Below are positions 47,485-59,842 of a stretch of DNA of 64,000 bases, piece after piece; the first letter of the stretch is position 1; the number at the start of each line of letters is the position of its first letter. Under the pieces are notes generated by a model. That model saw only the letters and a list, made by a program, of their open reading frames with translations. It was not told the origin of the DNA and did not search any database. Origin of the DNA: Zanthoxylum bungeanum (Eukaryota; Streptophyta; Magnoliopsida; Sapindales; Rutaceae); the NCBI GenBank assembly GCA_019454045.1, contig SKCR01033443.1, positions 1-64,000 of the forward strand, in the 5' to 3' direction. The position numbers were made by a program, and so were the translations under genes.

Positions 47485-49560
47485 TGTTGGATAATATGAC
47501 CCATAGCGTCACTATTTGTGCAGATCATAGTGATGTTGTACAAATTAACTATGTGACAAGGAAATTGCACTCTCATCATTTGTGATTAGATCACCTTAGA
47601 TATATAAATGAAGAGAGGTCCATATGATTAGTTCCTGGATTGAGATGATATGAGACAGTATCAGTCCACGAAGGATTAATCATTAAATATCCCTAGTCGT
47701 AGTATTATCGAGACTGGACATCGATAATGCGGAATAGGCTAGTATTGCACTTGTGCACGTTGTGAGGGCACAACAGCATAGTTCTCATATATTTGGGTAT
47801 TGGATACTCATGCAAGTGCGATAGGAGGTTGTGTTTCACCGATGGTACGGGAAATAGCTTCGCTCTGGATAGACCCCTCGGAATCCCATTGGTATTATGA
47901 CTATGTGTCTATGGGAATCCGACATCAGGGTAGGTGTATTTGGTCTTAACCTGAGACTTGCATCGCTAATGCTTACGACAATCAATATACTTTAGTTGAG
48001 GTCGTCTAGGATTCTAACTGGTTCTGTGTACGCCGAAGCTGAGTATATTGAGAATCGTAGAGTATTGGGTGTGATGTCAAGACGGAAGTATCACTCCAGT
48101 CATAGTGGAGATGATGTCACGCAGGATACGGTATTAGTACTCTGAGGTGCTGCAGCCATCGGGATATTATGACAAGGTCATGTATATCCGATTATAGAGA
48201 CTAGTTACCAGACATCCGACATGTGCTTCGTACGGGGCAGACACTTATCCAGCCCCAGGCCTAGCACGTGACTATCCGATACTGGGCCGATATGCACGAT
48301 ACTTGGTATACTATGCCTGATATAGATCCTTATATATTCCTGTAAGAATATTTCCGGAGAATTGGATAGACATGGCGTTTTGCTAGAAGCTAACCTTGTC
48401 TTGTAAATCGGTAGGACGTGGTACTTGGTACTTACGTGTTCGGATAGTCCGACGACCGTATTTACTGCCAACATATCCGGGGATCTCATGGGTCGCTTCC
48501 CAATGATACACCGATGACGTATGACTCGCACATTTATTAATCTGGGATTAATTTGATGAGAGAGAAAATTAATCTGGGATTAATTACGGAGATATTTTAT
48601 CTAGGATAAAATATCGTCTAAAGAGAGAAAACGATTAATTTGGAATTAATCGGTAAAGTTAATATATTCGATATATTAAATGAAATTGGATTTCGACGCG
48701 AAATTGAAATTGGATTTTAATTTGGGCAAGCGAATTAATTTAGAATTAATTCGTTAGCGACGTGAATAGTGGATTCGCTAGGCGTAATCATTTATTTACG
48801 ACGCAACGGAGAATTCGCTAATTAGGAATTAGCGAAACCAAGCCCGAGAGTGATTGCGAGCGCATTCGCATTTCGAATTCGAGTGCGGCACGCAAGTCAC
48901 ATCAAGCGTCAAATCATTAGTCGCATCAAGCGTCAAATCACATGTCACTTTGAGTGATGTGACATTTGATTGATTGATGTGATTGATTGATTGAAAGACA
49001 ACTTGACACTTTGAGTGATGTGAGTTGTTGGAATAGTGTTAGTGGTTGGAAAGTTTAGTATTTGACTTTTTGAAAGCCAAATAAAATGTAATTACCTTTA
49101 TTATATTTTGGAAAATATATAAGGTAAATGTTTTACACTTTCTAACAACCTAATTCACATTTTCTTCTTCTCTCTCTCTCACACAATTCACGCCCAAAAT
49201 GGGCAGTGAAGCTCACTGGTTTCTCTTGAAATACCGTGAGTTTGGGAAGCATGTGCCTTGATTTTGTGGCAAAATCAAGCGGAGCTAGCACTCCGAGAGA
49301 CTTGCGAAGGTGTTAGGGAAACTCACCCACGAGCCGGGAATCGTTCGACGCAAATTCGAGGCTCAAATCTCAGCTCAAAACTGAAAAACGTGAGGCAGTG
49401 GACTGGTCACTGCAGTTGCGTTTTTGGAGGAGCAAAATCAATTTTTTCTTCACCAAATCGTCTCGACCGATCAATGTAAGTATTCCGCAACTTCTTTGAT
49501 ATGTATTTCACACTTATTCATGCTTGTTTGATGATCTTGGGACCTAGAATAAAACCAACA
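47485..49560 (+). mobile_element. Solo LTR of the E family (2076 bp)
   Basis: TGTTGGATAATATGACCC to ACCAACA, flanked by perfect TAAGG repeats and with no PBS, PPT or internal sequence next to it. That is the product of recombination between the two LTRs of one element. It has two TTAATC-GATTAA palindromes (48537-48582), a repeated AAGCGTCAAATCA unit near 48900-48945 and GTAAGT at 49476-49481, 84 bp from its end. Confidence 0.93.
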
Positions 49561-49565
49561 TAAGG
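49561..49565. repeat. Right target site duplication of solo LTR (TAAGG)
   Basis: Pairs with 47480-47484. Confidence 0.92.
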
Positions 49566-52500
49566 TACTATATAATATTATGAAATTTTTCGCTTATGTT
49601 GTTTCATTTATTCTATTGTGTATATAGAATTAAACTTCTAATCCACTGCATGCATATTTATCTATATTTTTTCTGACTTCACTTATGGTTGCAGATTTCT
49701 AGAATAAGTTTTAGATTATGAGTAGGCATGGATATTGTTAGATTAGTCTAAACCATCGGGAACTGTTGTTCCGATTTTCTTGAAAAATTAAGATGGTTAG
49801 TGACTTAGTTACTAAGTCATATTAGGTAATCTAAATAGATATCTGTTTTAGGATATAATTCTATAGAGAGAATAGTTTCTTGTGCAGTAAGAATTGACGT
49901 GAATTAGTACATGTCTCGAGATTCTTGACTGACATTAAGAAAATCCCATTAGGTATTTATTTATCTAATAATGACATTTCTTGGCTTTAGTGACCTTAGA
50001 GGTCATATGTCTGACACATTTTGTTAATCAATTATTTACAATTGTTGTGAATAGTTGAAGACAAATTATAAAGCTAAAGAAAGGAGATGTTTATAGTTGT
50101 GTGTAGAGAATATTGATTCTCACAATATGACAACTATAGGTATTGGATACCAGATCTCCTGTCTAGTTATTTAAAATAGTGTTTAATGATTGTTTTGATA
50201 TTTAATATCAGAACTTGTGAACTATTGGATAGTTACTTGTTCTTTATAAACAGTTGTTACATATTTTAATACGACTAGTAGTGTCATTGATATAGAGATA
50301 ACCATTAAGAAAAATATTCGGTTAAGTAAACTTAGAACAATATTTTATGAGATTTTATCACATAAGCATTAGATGCTTATTCCGTATGGTAATGTATGGC
50401 CTAATACGAGATCACACCACATATCCCTATCCATTTAATGAATATTTTATTCTGGGAATGTGATTAAATCTCATTTAACCAATGATCGTCATTGGACCAC
50501 ATATTTATTAAACTAATACATTGGATGTATGTAGTTTAATGAATTATAAATTGCCTTGAGTAGTTTTCTTTACTTCGTAACTTGGTTAATGAGTTGTCAT
50601 GACTTAGTTACGCATTTATGAAAGAATACATATTGAACGTCTTGAAAGGTTCGAGAACTTTCAATCTGTTCTAATGAAACATGGATCAAATATTTTGACT
50701 GGTTCAAAAATTTTCGATCTGAAGTTTTGAAAACTGTATCTTTAAAATTCATCATGATTCTTTGAATAGTTCAAAGATGTTTGATATGATCAAACATATG
50801 AATTTATGGTAATTAGTTATAAGATTATTCAATGAATATGATTCTTACTCAATATTATTCTTCTACGATTCCATCGTGATGGAATTAGTCAGTGGGAGAA
50901 ATCGAATCCTATACGATTTGATTGGTTTGATATTGAGTGTTACCGAATTAGTTTCAATACTCTTGGGGATATGCTCTAGTAACACTAATTCATCCTTTTA
51001 ATTAAGGTTCCATTAATTTCTACAGTTATATATATGATATGTCTAAGTAGAAAATTCGAATCTTGAAAAGTTTGAGATTTGAATCTTTCTTTTGTATAAT
51101 GGTTATATAATTGAAAAGTACTTACGCCTCGGAGGTACAAGAAAAAGTTTATCATTTATTCTATTTAATATAATATTGTATTCTATTTAATAGAATATCT
51201 TTTCTACGATCCCGACTAATAAAATTATTTTATTACTTGGTGTGTAACATCGGATGTTGACCATTGTAGAAAAGACTTGACTTAGTGAAGTCAAATGTGA
51301 GAGTGATAAAACTATAAATGGAACTACATAATTAATAAGATGAAAAGACCCTTAGAAATCTTCCATATAAGTCCAATAGGATGTCAGAATCATGTGCGAA
51401 GTATTTGATACTAAATGGTTCTGTTATTTTCTTATCGAAGAAAATTATCCTATAACTTATAGTGGAAGTGATATTTGATATCGATTTCAGAAGTTAGCAT
51501 TAAACCATAGATCTGAGATTGTTTATAGCTTACTACGATCAAGTTTGGAACTTGATTGAGCTCTCGTTATGAATCGTTCATAAAATATGTAAATGATTTG
51601 CGCAGCAAAAGAATAATGAGCTTATTAAAGGTTTGACCTTTATAGTATGACAGTGAGAAAAGTTATACACATCAATCTACTGTAGATTCTACAATTAAGG
51701 ATCTGTTGGTTAATGTTGATATTAAACTATGTATTTTAGCTAGGAATACAAAAGGGCATTCCTGAATGGTTTATTCGAAGAAGAGATCCATTGTGATTTC
51801 TTTGCTTGAAGAGTTCGTTCAGGAATGGCCCTGTAGTTTGTATTCTGTTAAGATCACAGTTTGATATACCAACTTATAGAGCCCATTGTAGAATCAAATA
51901 AGCTTTATGAAAATATGTGTTCTCTAATTTTGATATTAGTCAGATTGTCTAATTTTATCAAAGTATAGAGAATACATATGTGATAGTAAGGTTAGTGGGA
52001 GCGTACTTATTTCTTTCTAGTATTGTATATCCTAACGACGTTATCATTATTAATGTAATAATGAGATGTTTATAAGGTAAAAGGTTTACCTAAGTCTTCT
52101 TTTCTTCGTGAAAGCAGTGGGGGTAGTCTGTTATATTTGATATAAAGTTTCATATACAATATAAAAACAAGAGACTTGTGAAATACTCCCATTAGTCGTG
52201 CATTGGATGTGATCTAATAAAGGACACAACAAGATTATATGTGTGACAGTTAATATAACTGTTTGACATTTAGTGTCTCTTGTATATAATATTCATCTTT
52301 CATAAAGGATGATTCCTTTGTCGAAAGAGAAATTGATTAGAATGTCTAGTCAATCTTATGCATCATATGATGGTGGCATAGTGAATACTATATTATGTGC
52401 GATTAAAGATATCGATTTAATCGTAATTGTTACGAGCTATTTTGATACGTTATACACAATATGATATGTCTTGAAACATGTTCTTTGTTATCTTTGAGAT

Positions 52501-53030
52501 ATTAAGAGTGAGTTTCTTATTCATGGAGAATATAGTCTGCAACCATTAGGGTCAGATTAGTTTTGAGTCTAATTATGACGTTAGACAGTCTACGTCATAT
52601 AGAGTTAAAAACGATGCAGTGAGAGTGTCACAGTTGATTCTACTATATTAGTGGAATTAGTTGTAACTTATGAAGTGTCGACTTATGAAGTTGCATAGTG
52701 ATCTTATGGATTAGAAGTTTTGATTTTAGTGTTGTGCTTGCGGTTGTCTCATAATATTTAGATTTGATCTCTAAATACATAGACAACTCAGTAGCTACTG
52801 CACAATATTGATGTCGCATCTGAGTCATATTGATGTATAACTTAGGTTATACAATATATGAATGATGCTGGCTAAAAGAAACAATTTGGTTTGTTGGACA
52901 AACTCAATATATTATAGCGGGAATACTTGTTATTGCCTACCTTTTGAGTGCTAGGTCAGCTCTTAAGGACCATGCGTATGTAATACACATTTAGATGTGT
53001 ATATGATACTGTGGATTGGCACTAGAGCAA
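49566..53030 (+). pseudogene. pol: C gag-pol, almost erased
   Basis: 49566-51100 shows no clear gag; a Glu/Arg-rich stretch near 50620-50670 may be integrase. RT is traceable: KRAFLNGLFEEEI at about 51751-51790 where A has KTAFLNGFLDEEI; YPND near 52030 where active RT has YVDD; SYASYDGGIV then ILCA near 52350-52400. RNase H traces occur near 52500-52680, and the end matches A just before the PPT. No long frame is open. It is recognised mainly by order and by comparison with A. Confidence 0.7.
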
Positions 53031-53041
53031 GTGGGAGAAAT

Positions 53042-54376
53042 TTTTAGGGTTGGTGCTCGGAGTGCCAATCCGGATCATATTTATGTCCGATTCATGAATA
53101 CGAACAATTCATTTTTCCATAATATTACTTATTTATGGTATTACTTGTTGCTTTTATATGCATATTCGACCTAATTACGATTAGATTGAAACTAAATATG
53201 ATTTAGTGATATGTATATATTAGACAAAGACCCGATAATATATTTCTTAGTGCGCAGTTACAAAGTAGTTTGTAATTGACATTGGGAAGTGTCATTACTA
53301 GAAGTATATTATCAAATAAAGTTCATGGTAAAGATTTACTGACACGGGTCAGTTAGTAAAATCCGCTGAGACCGGTATATGTCGTATATCGAGACTTGGT
53401 CTGATGGTTTATCCCAATGAACAATGAGTATTATGAGACTCGTATAGACATGTAGGTGTTTATTTGATAAACACTAAATGACTCACCGGAGATTTCCTAA
53501 TAGATGGTACACCAACGTCAATAGGAATCTTCTCGAGTCGAGTAGCATAGTGGTCCTTCGATTTAAGATACCACTATAGATATATGAGATATCATCCACA
53601 CTTTGATGGCAGTCATGTCACCGATCTATTTAGATCAGACCTCCACCAGTTCATTAGGTGTGGACTGATGATCATGATATCCTTTGAGTATTAGATGGAA
53701 TCTGTTAGTCCTGTGTATATGGTATAGGTATCATATATGTATTTACGATCTAGTAAATCTGTGGTCGTGGTATACTTTGGAAGCGAGTTCCGAGTGTTAT
53801 TTAGAGATCGTAAATTTAAAAGTCAACTATATTATACCTTAGGGATTTGACGTTCTTATCTATATCCCCGATATAGTATTGATAGCATGTGATGGAGGGA
53901 TTATACGTATGCAATGATCTCGACTTGCATAGTTTAGCGAGATAATCTGTGGTAATCATAATTCATGAGTGGGTGAATTATGGACACAAAATTTGATTAT
54001 GTGACGAATAAACCTAAACTTAGAGAGTCCCACAATATGAAGTATACTTGTTGAGCACTTGGGTAACACATTATGAATAATATAGATTATTCATAATACT
54101 CACCGGATTAAATGATTTAATTCAAATAGTTTAAACGGTTAAACGAAAATACATGCATTAGGGGCATTTCGGTCAATTAATAATTAATATGTATTTGTAT
54201 TTGATACAAGATTTGATTTGATATATATTAATTAATTTTCAAATGAGACTTTGACACATGCCATTAATATATGTATTTGTTATTTAATGTAAATAAAAAA
54301 AACATATAAAATAATAATCGCATTAATTAATTATTTAGATATTTAAATGTTAAATATCTAGATAATTAAATTTTTT
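53042..54376 (+). repeat. C 3' LTR, 5' portion
   Basis: Starts TTTTAGGGTTGGTGCTC after GTGGGAGAAA (PPT 53031-53041). It runs like the 5' LTR to 'gataattaaat', where gypsy I begins. The remaining 1.1 kb or so of the LTR is beyond the window. Confidence 0.87.
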
Positions 54377-54801
54377 TGTAACGATCGGTAATTCTACCAC
54401 TGTTACACTATAGTACCATGGTATTGCGGGACGAAGGTATTACAACATAAATTATGTTGAGACACAGATATACTTATGGAATGACTTTGGGGACAATAGA
54501 TAGATTCTTTGGAAGTCCGATACGAGATTCTAAGATATTCCATTCTGAATAGCCCACGGTAATTGGGACGTAACTTTCTCATACGAACTCTGATTATTAT
54601 GAATTTATATCGCCGGAAAGCTGAGATCGAGATCTAAAACTTTCCTATTGACCATTTGTCCAAATTCGGAGCAGAAGTAAGTCGAAAATACAGATTAAAA
54701 ATTAGGATGAATAGTGCCCGGGGGTCATTCTAGAGAAATCTCAAAACTTCTACAAAACTCTAAGATTTTCTTTACCTTTGACAATTTCAAAGAAGCCCTA
54801 G

Positions 54802-54809
54802 TATATAAA
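54802..54809 (+). promoter_or_regulatory. Candidate TATA box of I LTR
   Basis: TATATAAA about 425 bp into the LTR, in the same kind of context as H's TATATATA. Confidence 0.5.
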
Positions 54810-55340
54810 GGAGTTACTATTGACATTTCACAAAATTACAAAATCAAGAAGGAGATGAGAGAAAACATGGAAGAGGGAAAGAAGAAGAAGAAAGAAGAAG
54901 CAATAAGGAGGAAGAAGAAGAAATTAGAGAAGAGAATGGAAGGCTTCAACCCACATCAAGTTTAGGAAGATAAAAGAGAGGATGGAAGCCCTAGTTGAGA
55001 ATGAAGAATTTGATTCAAGGTAAAATCACAATCTTGACCCAAAGTGTTATTTATTATGTTTTGATGTTTGGATGATTGTGATAAGTTGATAACTTGAGTG
55101 AGATGGTGAATGAGTTGTTATTAAGTCAAATTGATGATTGTGGGAATTTTCCCAATTTGTTAAACTTTGAGTTTAAACCAAGTAGAATTGAAAGTAAGGA
55201 TATGAGTTAGTATTGAGGATGATATTGATGATATATCTTAGGTACTTATTGTCATATTTTCTTGTTTGAAGAATGAATAAGGAAAGATGTGGAGCATAAG
55301 GGTTATTAAAGCATGGTTTTTAGGCCAAAATTTAGCCCTA

Positions 55341-55487
55341 TGTCGCGACGCGATCTGGGAATTTCCTAGGAATGCTTCTGGTTCGCGACGCGAAGGATTC
55401 ATGCATCGCGATGTGCACAGAAAAACTCAGGGCACGTCTCTGGTTGATTCGCGTCGCGATGCGCAATGCTTTGCGTCGCGACGCGTG
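55341..55487. repeat. Cluster of CpG palindromes in I LTR
   Basis: Five related sites: TGTCGCGACGCGA (55341), GTTCGCGACGCGAA (55381), GCATCGCGATGTGC (55403), TTCGCGTCGCGATGCGC (55448) and TTGCGTCGCGACGCGTG (55471). Each centres on TCGCGA or CGCGACGCG and stands out from the AT-rich surroundings. Confidence 0.85.
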
Positions 55488-56020
55488 ATAAGAAAATGGC
55501 CCAAATCAGTTTCAAACCATCCCAGCGTCACCCGAACGCATTAAGAGGTTATCTAATAAGCTCGTATCAACTTATACGTACATATTGTATCATGTTAAGA
55601 GTACGATACCCTCAGAGTGATAGCGTATACTAGAATAAGCAGATTTCAGCTTGTTTCTGAAGTGCATTTCTTAGTACATTCCTAACCTAGTTTATTCGTT
55701 GAAGATCATCGCACGAATCAGAGTTTTCTCTACAAGCGAGTAATACCAGTCAGACTTCTTAACCATGAGTGGAAATTTTCTCTTTTACTGGATTTTCATT
55801 TCGTATTTTCTTATCAGACTTATTTTCATGCTTTTAGGGCGTTAGATGATTTTACTACATTTATTACATGACAGTTTATGATTTAAGTTATTATTGAGAC
55901 AAAAACATTTTCAAAGCATGATTTTATGGTTTTTCGGGACATGGGGGAAAAACCCACCCCAGTATGTAACTTGAGATAGCCTGGAATTAACGGACATAGA
56001 ACATGTGCACATGTAGAGGA

Positions 56021-56301
56021 CTGGGGGACGGTCCCCAGATCCTAGTTCAGGGCTAGGGGGACGGTGATACGTAACGCCCCTAGACCCTAGTTTCAGAGCT
56101 TGGAGGGTAGCATAGATCCGCACCCCCAGTTCTAGTTTGTGGCTTGGGGACGTCGATACGTAACGCCCCAAAACCACCAGTTTTAGGGACAGTAGTGGCA
56201 TGTTTTAGGGGACGGAAATACGTAACGCCCCAAAGTCATGGATATGCACTGCTGGCTCCAGTTAGACATATGGGGGGACATCGATACGTAAAGCCCTCAT
56301 A
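56021..56301 (+). repeat. Row of related hairpins in I LTR
   Basis: G-run to C-run hairpins: 56021-56038 (CTGGGG/CCCCAG), 56053-56083 (CTAGGGG/CCCCTAG), 56144-56171 (TTGGGG/CCCCAA), 56208-56231 (GGGG/CCCC) and 56269-56301 (TATGNGGG/CCCTCATA). The last four share the loop element ATACGTAA. Stem bases change in pairs between copies. Confidence 0.75.
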
Positions 56302-56974
56302 CGTCAAGGTTTTCAGATACATAGCAGTTTACAGTTATCAGATTTTCAGTAAACAGTTTTCTGAAAATCAGAGATCAGAAATAGTTTTCAGAAACCAGAC
56401 TTTCGAAAGCAAAATCTGAAAGATAATATTTAAAATAGAGTTTTCAAAGCAAAGTTTTCAGAAAAAGAGTTTTCATATAATTTAATTCTGAAACTTCGGT
56501 TTTAGAACCAAATGATTTTATATCAGTATTTTAGTTGTGTTTATCGTCCACTCACTTAGATCGTATGACGATCTAACCCCCCACTCTCAGTTTTCTTGTT
56601 TTATAGGTATTCCAGGATGACGAGCTCCGGAGGACGGATACTGATGCAGTCACTAGGGTTGGAGTCCACCAGTCAAAGTCAAAGAGTAAGAGTCCAGTTG
56701 GAGTCAGTCAGAATAAAAAAAAAGTCCTCTATTAGTATTTGTGTTATGCGTAGTCAATGTATAAATATGTGTATTTATGTATACAATTATTGGAGTTGAG
56801 ATTGTATGTTAAGTTGTTAAGTTTAGGCCACGGTCCCACACATAAATTATAGGTATATAATTAGAGAAAATAATATTAGTAATTGAATAATAGTTATCAA
56901 AGTCATAGGCTTATGGGGTTAGTACAGTCTATCCCATGCCAGTAGCATCTTCTAGATCGGGGATGTTACAAAGA

Positions 56975-56986
56975 TGGTATCAGAGC
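56975..56986 (+). other. Primer binding site of I
   Basis: TGGTATCAGAGC, exact iMet type, four bases after the LTR. Confidence 0.92.
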
Positions 56987-57761
56987 ATGGTATAGGGAAG
57001 TCAGTGACTTCAGTGGGAAGAGTGTTGAGGTCTGGTATACACAGTATATCTGGGATACTCGTATGCAGGGCACTACCTCTCCAGTATCCGATTCTCAAGT
57101 ACGTCCTCAAAGTTCTATAGACAGGTTAGTAAGCTTTCCTAAACTAATCGAATAACATCCCTTGTGAGAACAATCATACTCTAGATCCAAGATAAGAAAT
57201 CTTCTTGAAGTTATTCTGACTTATTACCAGAGATACAAACGAGCTATGAACCCAAACAGTAAGATTCTAAGAAAAGCTACCCGGAGAGTGGGAAAAAATA
57301 GCTATAAGAATAAATGAAATATGCATAGTTAATTAACCAGCTGTAAATGAGAAAAGTAAAAAGACAATGAGAAATAGTAAAGATACCTACCCAGGAAAGT
57401 AGAAAGAGAAAGCTAGAAAGGAAAGTAAAGAAAGAAAAAGTAAGGGACAAACGATCTAAGTAACCAGAGGCAGTAAAAAAAAATAGAAGTATAAAATAAG
57501 GAATGAAGGAAAACGCCAGAACTTGGGATAGTGAAGAAGAGTATAGTAAGTCCGAATAAAAGCAAAGTACTGAGTAGACCTAAGTAAATTCCTTCCCTTC
57601 CAAGTAAGATCTTTTCCTTCTCAGAAATTCTTCCCATTTAAACTAATAACTCTCGAACACTTCGTATAGATAGCGAGCTCCCCAAATGACTAAGAGTAAC
57701 CATAAGGCAGAAGAATTAAGAAATCATGATTAGTTGTGGAGGCTTTTAATAGATGTGAGAT
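56987..57761 (+). other. I internal sequence, unrecognised
   Basis: Purine-rich (many AAGA and GAAAG runs from 57280 to 57560) with no convincing ORF in either direction and no gag motif. It could be leader or decayed gag. It ends AGATGTGAGAT at the start of K, which by chance or descent resembles a copia PPT. Confidence 0.5.
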
Positions 57762-59822
57762 TGTTGGATAATTATGACCCATAACATCACTATTTTGTAC
57801 AGAACATGGTGTTGTTGTACAAATTAACTATGTGACAAAGGAAATTTCTCTTTTATCATTTGTAATTGGATTACTCGGATATATAAATGATAAAAGTCCT
57901 TATGATTAGTTTCAGATTAATAAGATATGAGACAATATTAATCCACAAAGGTTTAATCATTAAATATCTCTAGTCGTAGTATTATCGAGACTGGACATCG
58001 ATAATGCGGAATAGACTAGTATTACACTTGTGCGTGTTATGGAAGCGTAACATCATAGTTCTTATATATTTGGGTATTGGATACTCATGCAAGTGTAATA
58101 TGAGGTTCTGTTTACCGATGGTACGGAAACAGCTTCGCTTTGGATAGACCCCTCAGAATCCCATTGGTAGTATGACTATGTGTCTATGAGAATCCGAATC
58201 AGGGTAGGTGTATTTGATCTTAACCTGAAACTTGCATCGCTAATACTTACGACAATTAGTATATTTTGGTTTTGGTCGTCCATGGCTTTAACAGGTTCTG
58301 TGTGCGCCTCTTCTGGGTATACTGAGAATCGTAGTGTATTGGGTGTGATGTCAAGATGGAAGTATCACTTCAGTCATATGGAGATGATGATCACGCAGGG
58401 ATACAGAACTGGTACTCTAAGTGCTATAGCCATCGGGGAAGTATGACTAGGTCATGACTTTCCGATCATAAAGAGACTAGTTGCTAGTGATCCGATATAT
58501 GCTTCGTACATGGAAGACACAATTTCAGCCCTAGGCCTAGCATGTGACATCTGATACTGGATCGTAATATGCAATACTATGTATACTACGCCTGACAAAG
58601 ATCTTGTATTCCGTAGAAGAATATTTCTGGAGAATTGGGTAGGCACGGTGCTTTGCTAGAAGCCAACCATGTCTTGTAAATCAGTAAAGACGTGGTGATG
58701 GGTACGCACGTATTCAAATAGTCTGATAACCGTATTTACTACCAACATATCCAGAAATCTCTTGGGTCGCATCCCAAAGATTCACCGATGATATTTGACT
58801 TGAATAGAATTAATCTGAGATTAATTATGAGAGAGAAAATTAATCTGGGATTAATTATCAGAGAAAGAATTAATCTGGGATTAATTGTGTTGGGAATTTA
58901 TCTGGGATTAAATTCGTCGAAATGAGAGAACGCGATTAATTTAGAATTAATCGGTAAAGTAAATTTAATGGTGAAATTGGATTTTACTATTTAATTTATT
59001 TAATTGGGCTTTGAAATTAGATTTCAATGCGGAATTAAAATTGGATTTTAATTCGTGTGAACGAATTAATTTGGAATTAATTCGCGAGGGACTTCCGTAA
59101 TAATTTCACTGGGTATTATTATTTAATTAAATTAGATTCAATTGCGTCGTGACAGAAAATTGGTTTAATCGAATTAAACGAATCTAAGCCCAAAGTGTGT
59201 TATGTAAGCCAACTAGATTTGGAATTAAATGGATGAGACCCATGACTTACATCAATTGTCAACAATTGATATAAGTGGTTGGGAATAAAATAAATTGGAT
59301 TTAATTCACATCATACCTACCAAGTAAAAAAGAATTAATTAATTTTTGAAAGTCATTTTTTTATTACTCTCTCTCTTTGGCCGAAGAAAATGGCCAAATT
59401 GACTTCTTTCTTTGCCCAATGCCGAATGGCCTTTGTAAATTTTGAAAAATGCCAAAAGGCAAATGGCCTCTGTCTGATTCATTTTGGCCGAGAGGCATAT
59501 TGCCTTTTTTCTTTTGAAGCATGGTCGAATGGCCTTTGGTGATTTAGGCCGATTGGCCTCTGATCTCCACAGGGCCGATTGCTTCCCTCTCTCTCTTGGG
59601 CGAATTTGCTTCTCATTGGGAGATAAAATTTGTTCCATTTTGTTCTTGCTAGAATATATGGAGTCAAATGAAGGTGATAAAGATACTCACCCATGAGCTT
59701 GGAAGCTTCAACATCCATGGAATTTTTGAAATCCTAAATCCGATCAATGTAAGTATTCTGTAATTTTCTTGATTAATTCACACAATAATCACGCTTAGAG
59801 ATCCCGTGGCATGTCTAGGACA
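57762..59822 (+). repeat. K 5' LTR
   Basis: TGTTGGATAATTATGACCC to about CTAGGACA; the 3' end is uncertain because eight bases separate it from the PBS. It carries three TTAATCTGGGATTAATT units exactly 30 bp apart (58810, 58840, 58870) plus a variant near 58896, repeated GGCCGAATGGCCTYTG-like motifs (59380-59600), and GTAAGT at 59749-59754, 73 bp from the end. Confidence 0.87.
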
Positions 59823-59830
59823 CTAAAAAT

Positions 59831-59842
59831 TGGTATCAGAGC
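59831..59842 (+). other. Primer binding site of K
   Basis: TGGTATCAGAGC, exact iMet type. Confidence 0.92.

Larger units (their letters stand above)
44391..54376 (+). mobile_element. Element C: oldest visible copia, base of the stack
   Basis: The 5' LTR part (44391-46688), PBS (46692), leader, eroded pol ending 'ggattggcactagagcaag' as in A, PPT 53031-53041 and the 3' LTR part (53042-54376) are all on the plus strand. H interrupts its 5' LTR, a solo LTR sits in its leader, and gypsy I interrupts its 3' LTR. Its heavy decay and its place outside all other insertions agree that it is the oldest. Confidence 0.85.
54377..56970 (+). repeat. I 5' LTR (2594 bp)
   Basis: Contains a TATA-like TATATAAA (54802-54809), a purine-rich GAAGAAG stretch at 54850-54940 that gives a chance Lys/Glu-rich ORF, a CpG-rich palindrome cluster (55341-55487) and a row of related hairpins (56021-56301), then poly-AGTTTTCAGA-like sequence to about 56480. 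Confidence 0.87.
54377..57761 (+). mobile_element. Element I: Ty3/gypsy, 5' LTR and start of internal region
   Basis: The LTR runs 54377-56970, TGTAACGATCGG to CGGGGATGTTACA, followed by a tRNA-iMet-type PBS at 56975, which gives plus orientation. K interrupts the internal region at 57762, so no gag or pol is identified. TGTAAC ends and the PBS point to gypsy, but without pol the lineage is unproven. Confidence 0.85.

Noticed and set aside
54714..54965. 83-codon Lys/Glu-rich ORF
   Set aside because: Produced by a GAAGAAG purine run within the LTR; low complexity.
55287..55544. 85-codon Arg-rich ORF in gypsy I LTR
   Set aside because: Its composition follows from the CpG palindrome cluster; no family is recognised and it is inside an LTR.
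56975..56986. tRNA gene fragments at TGGTATCAGAGC sites
   Set aside because: Each sits right after an LTR end and is a primer binding site; no cloverleaf surrounds it.
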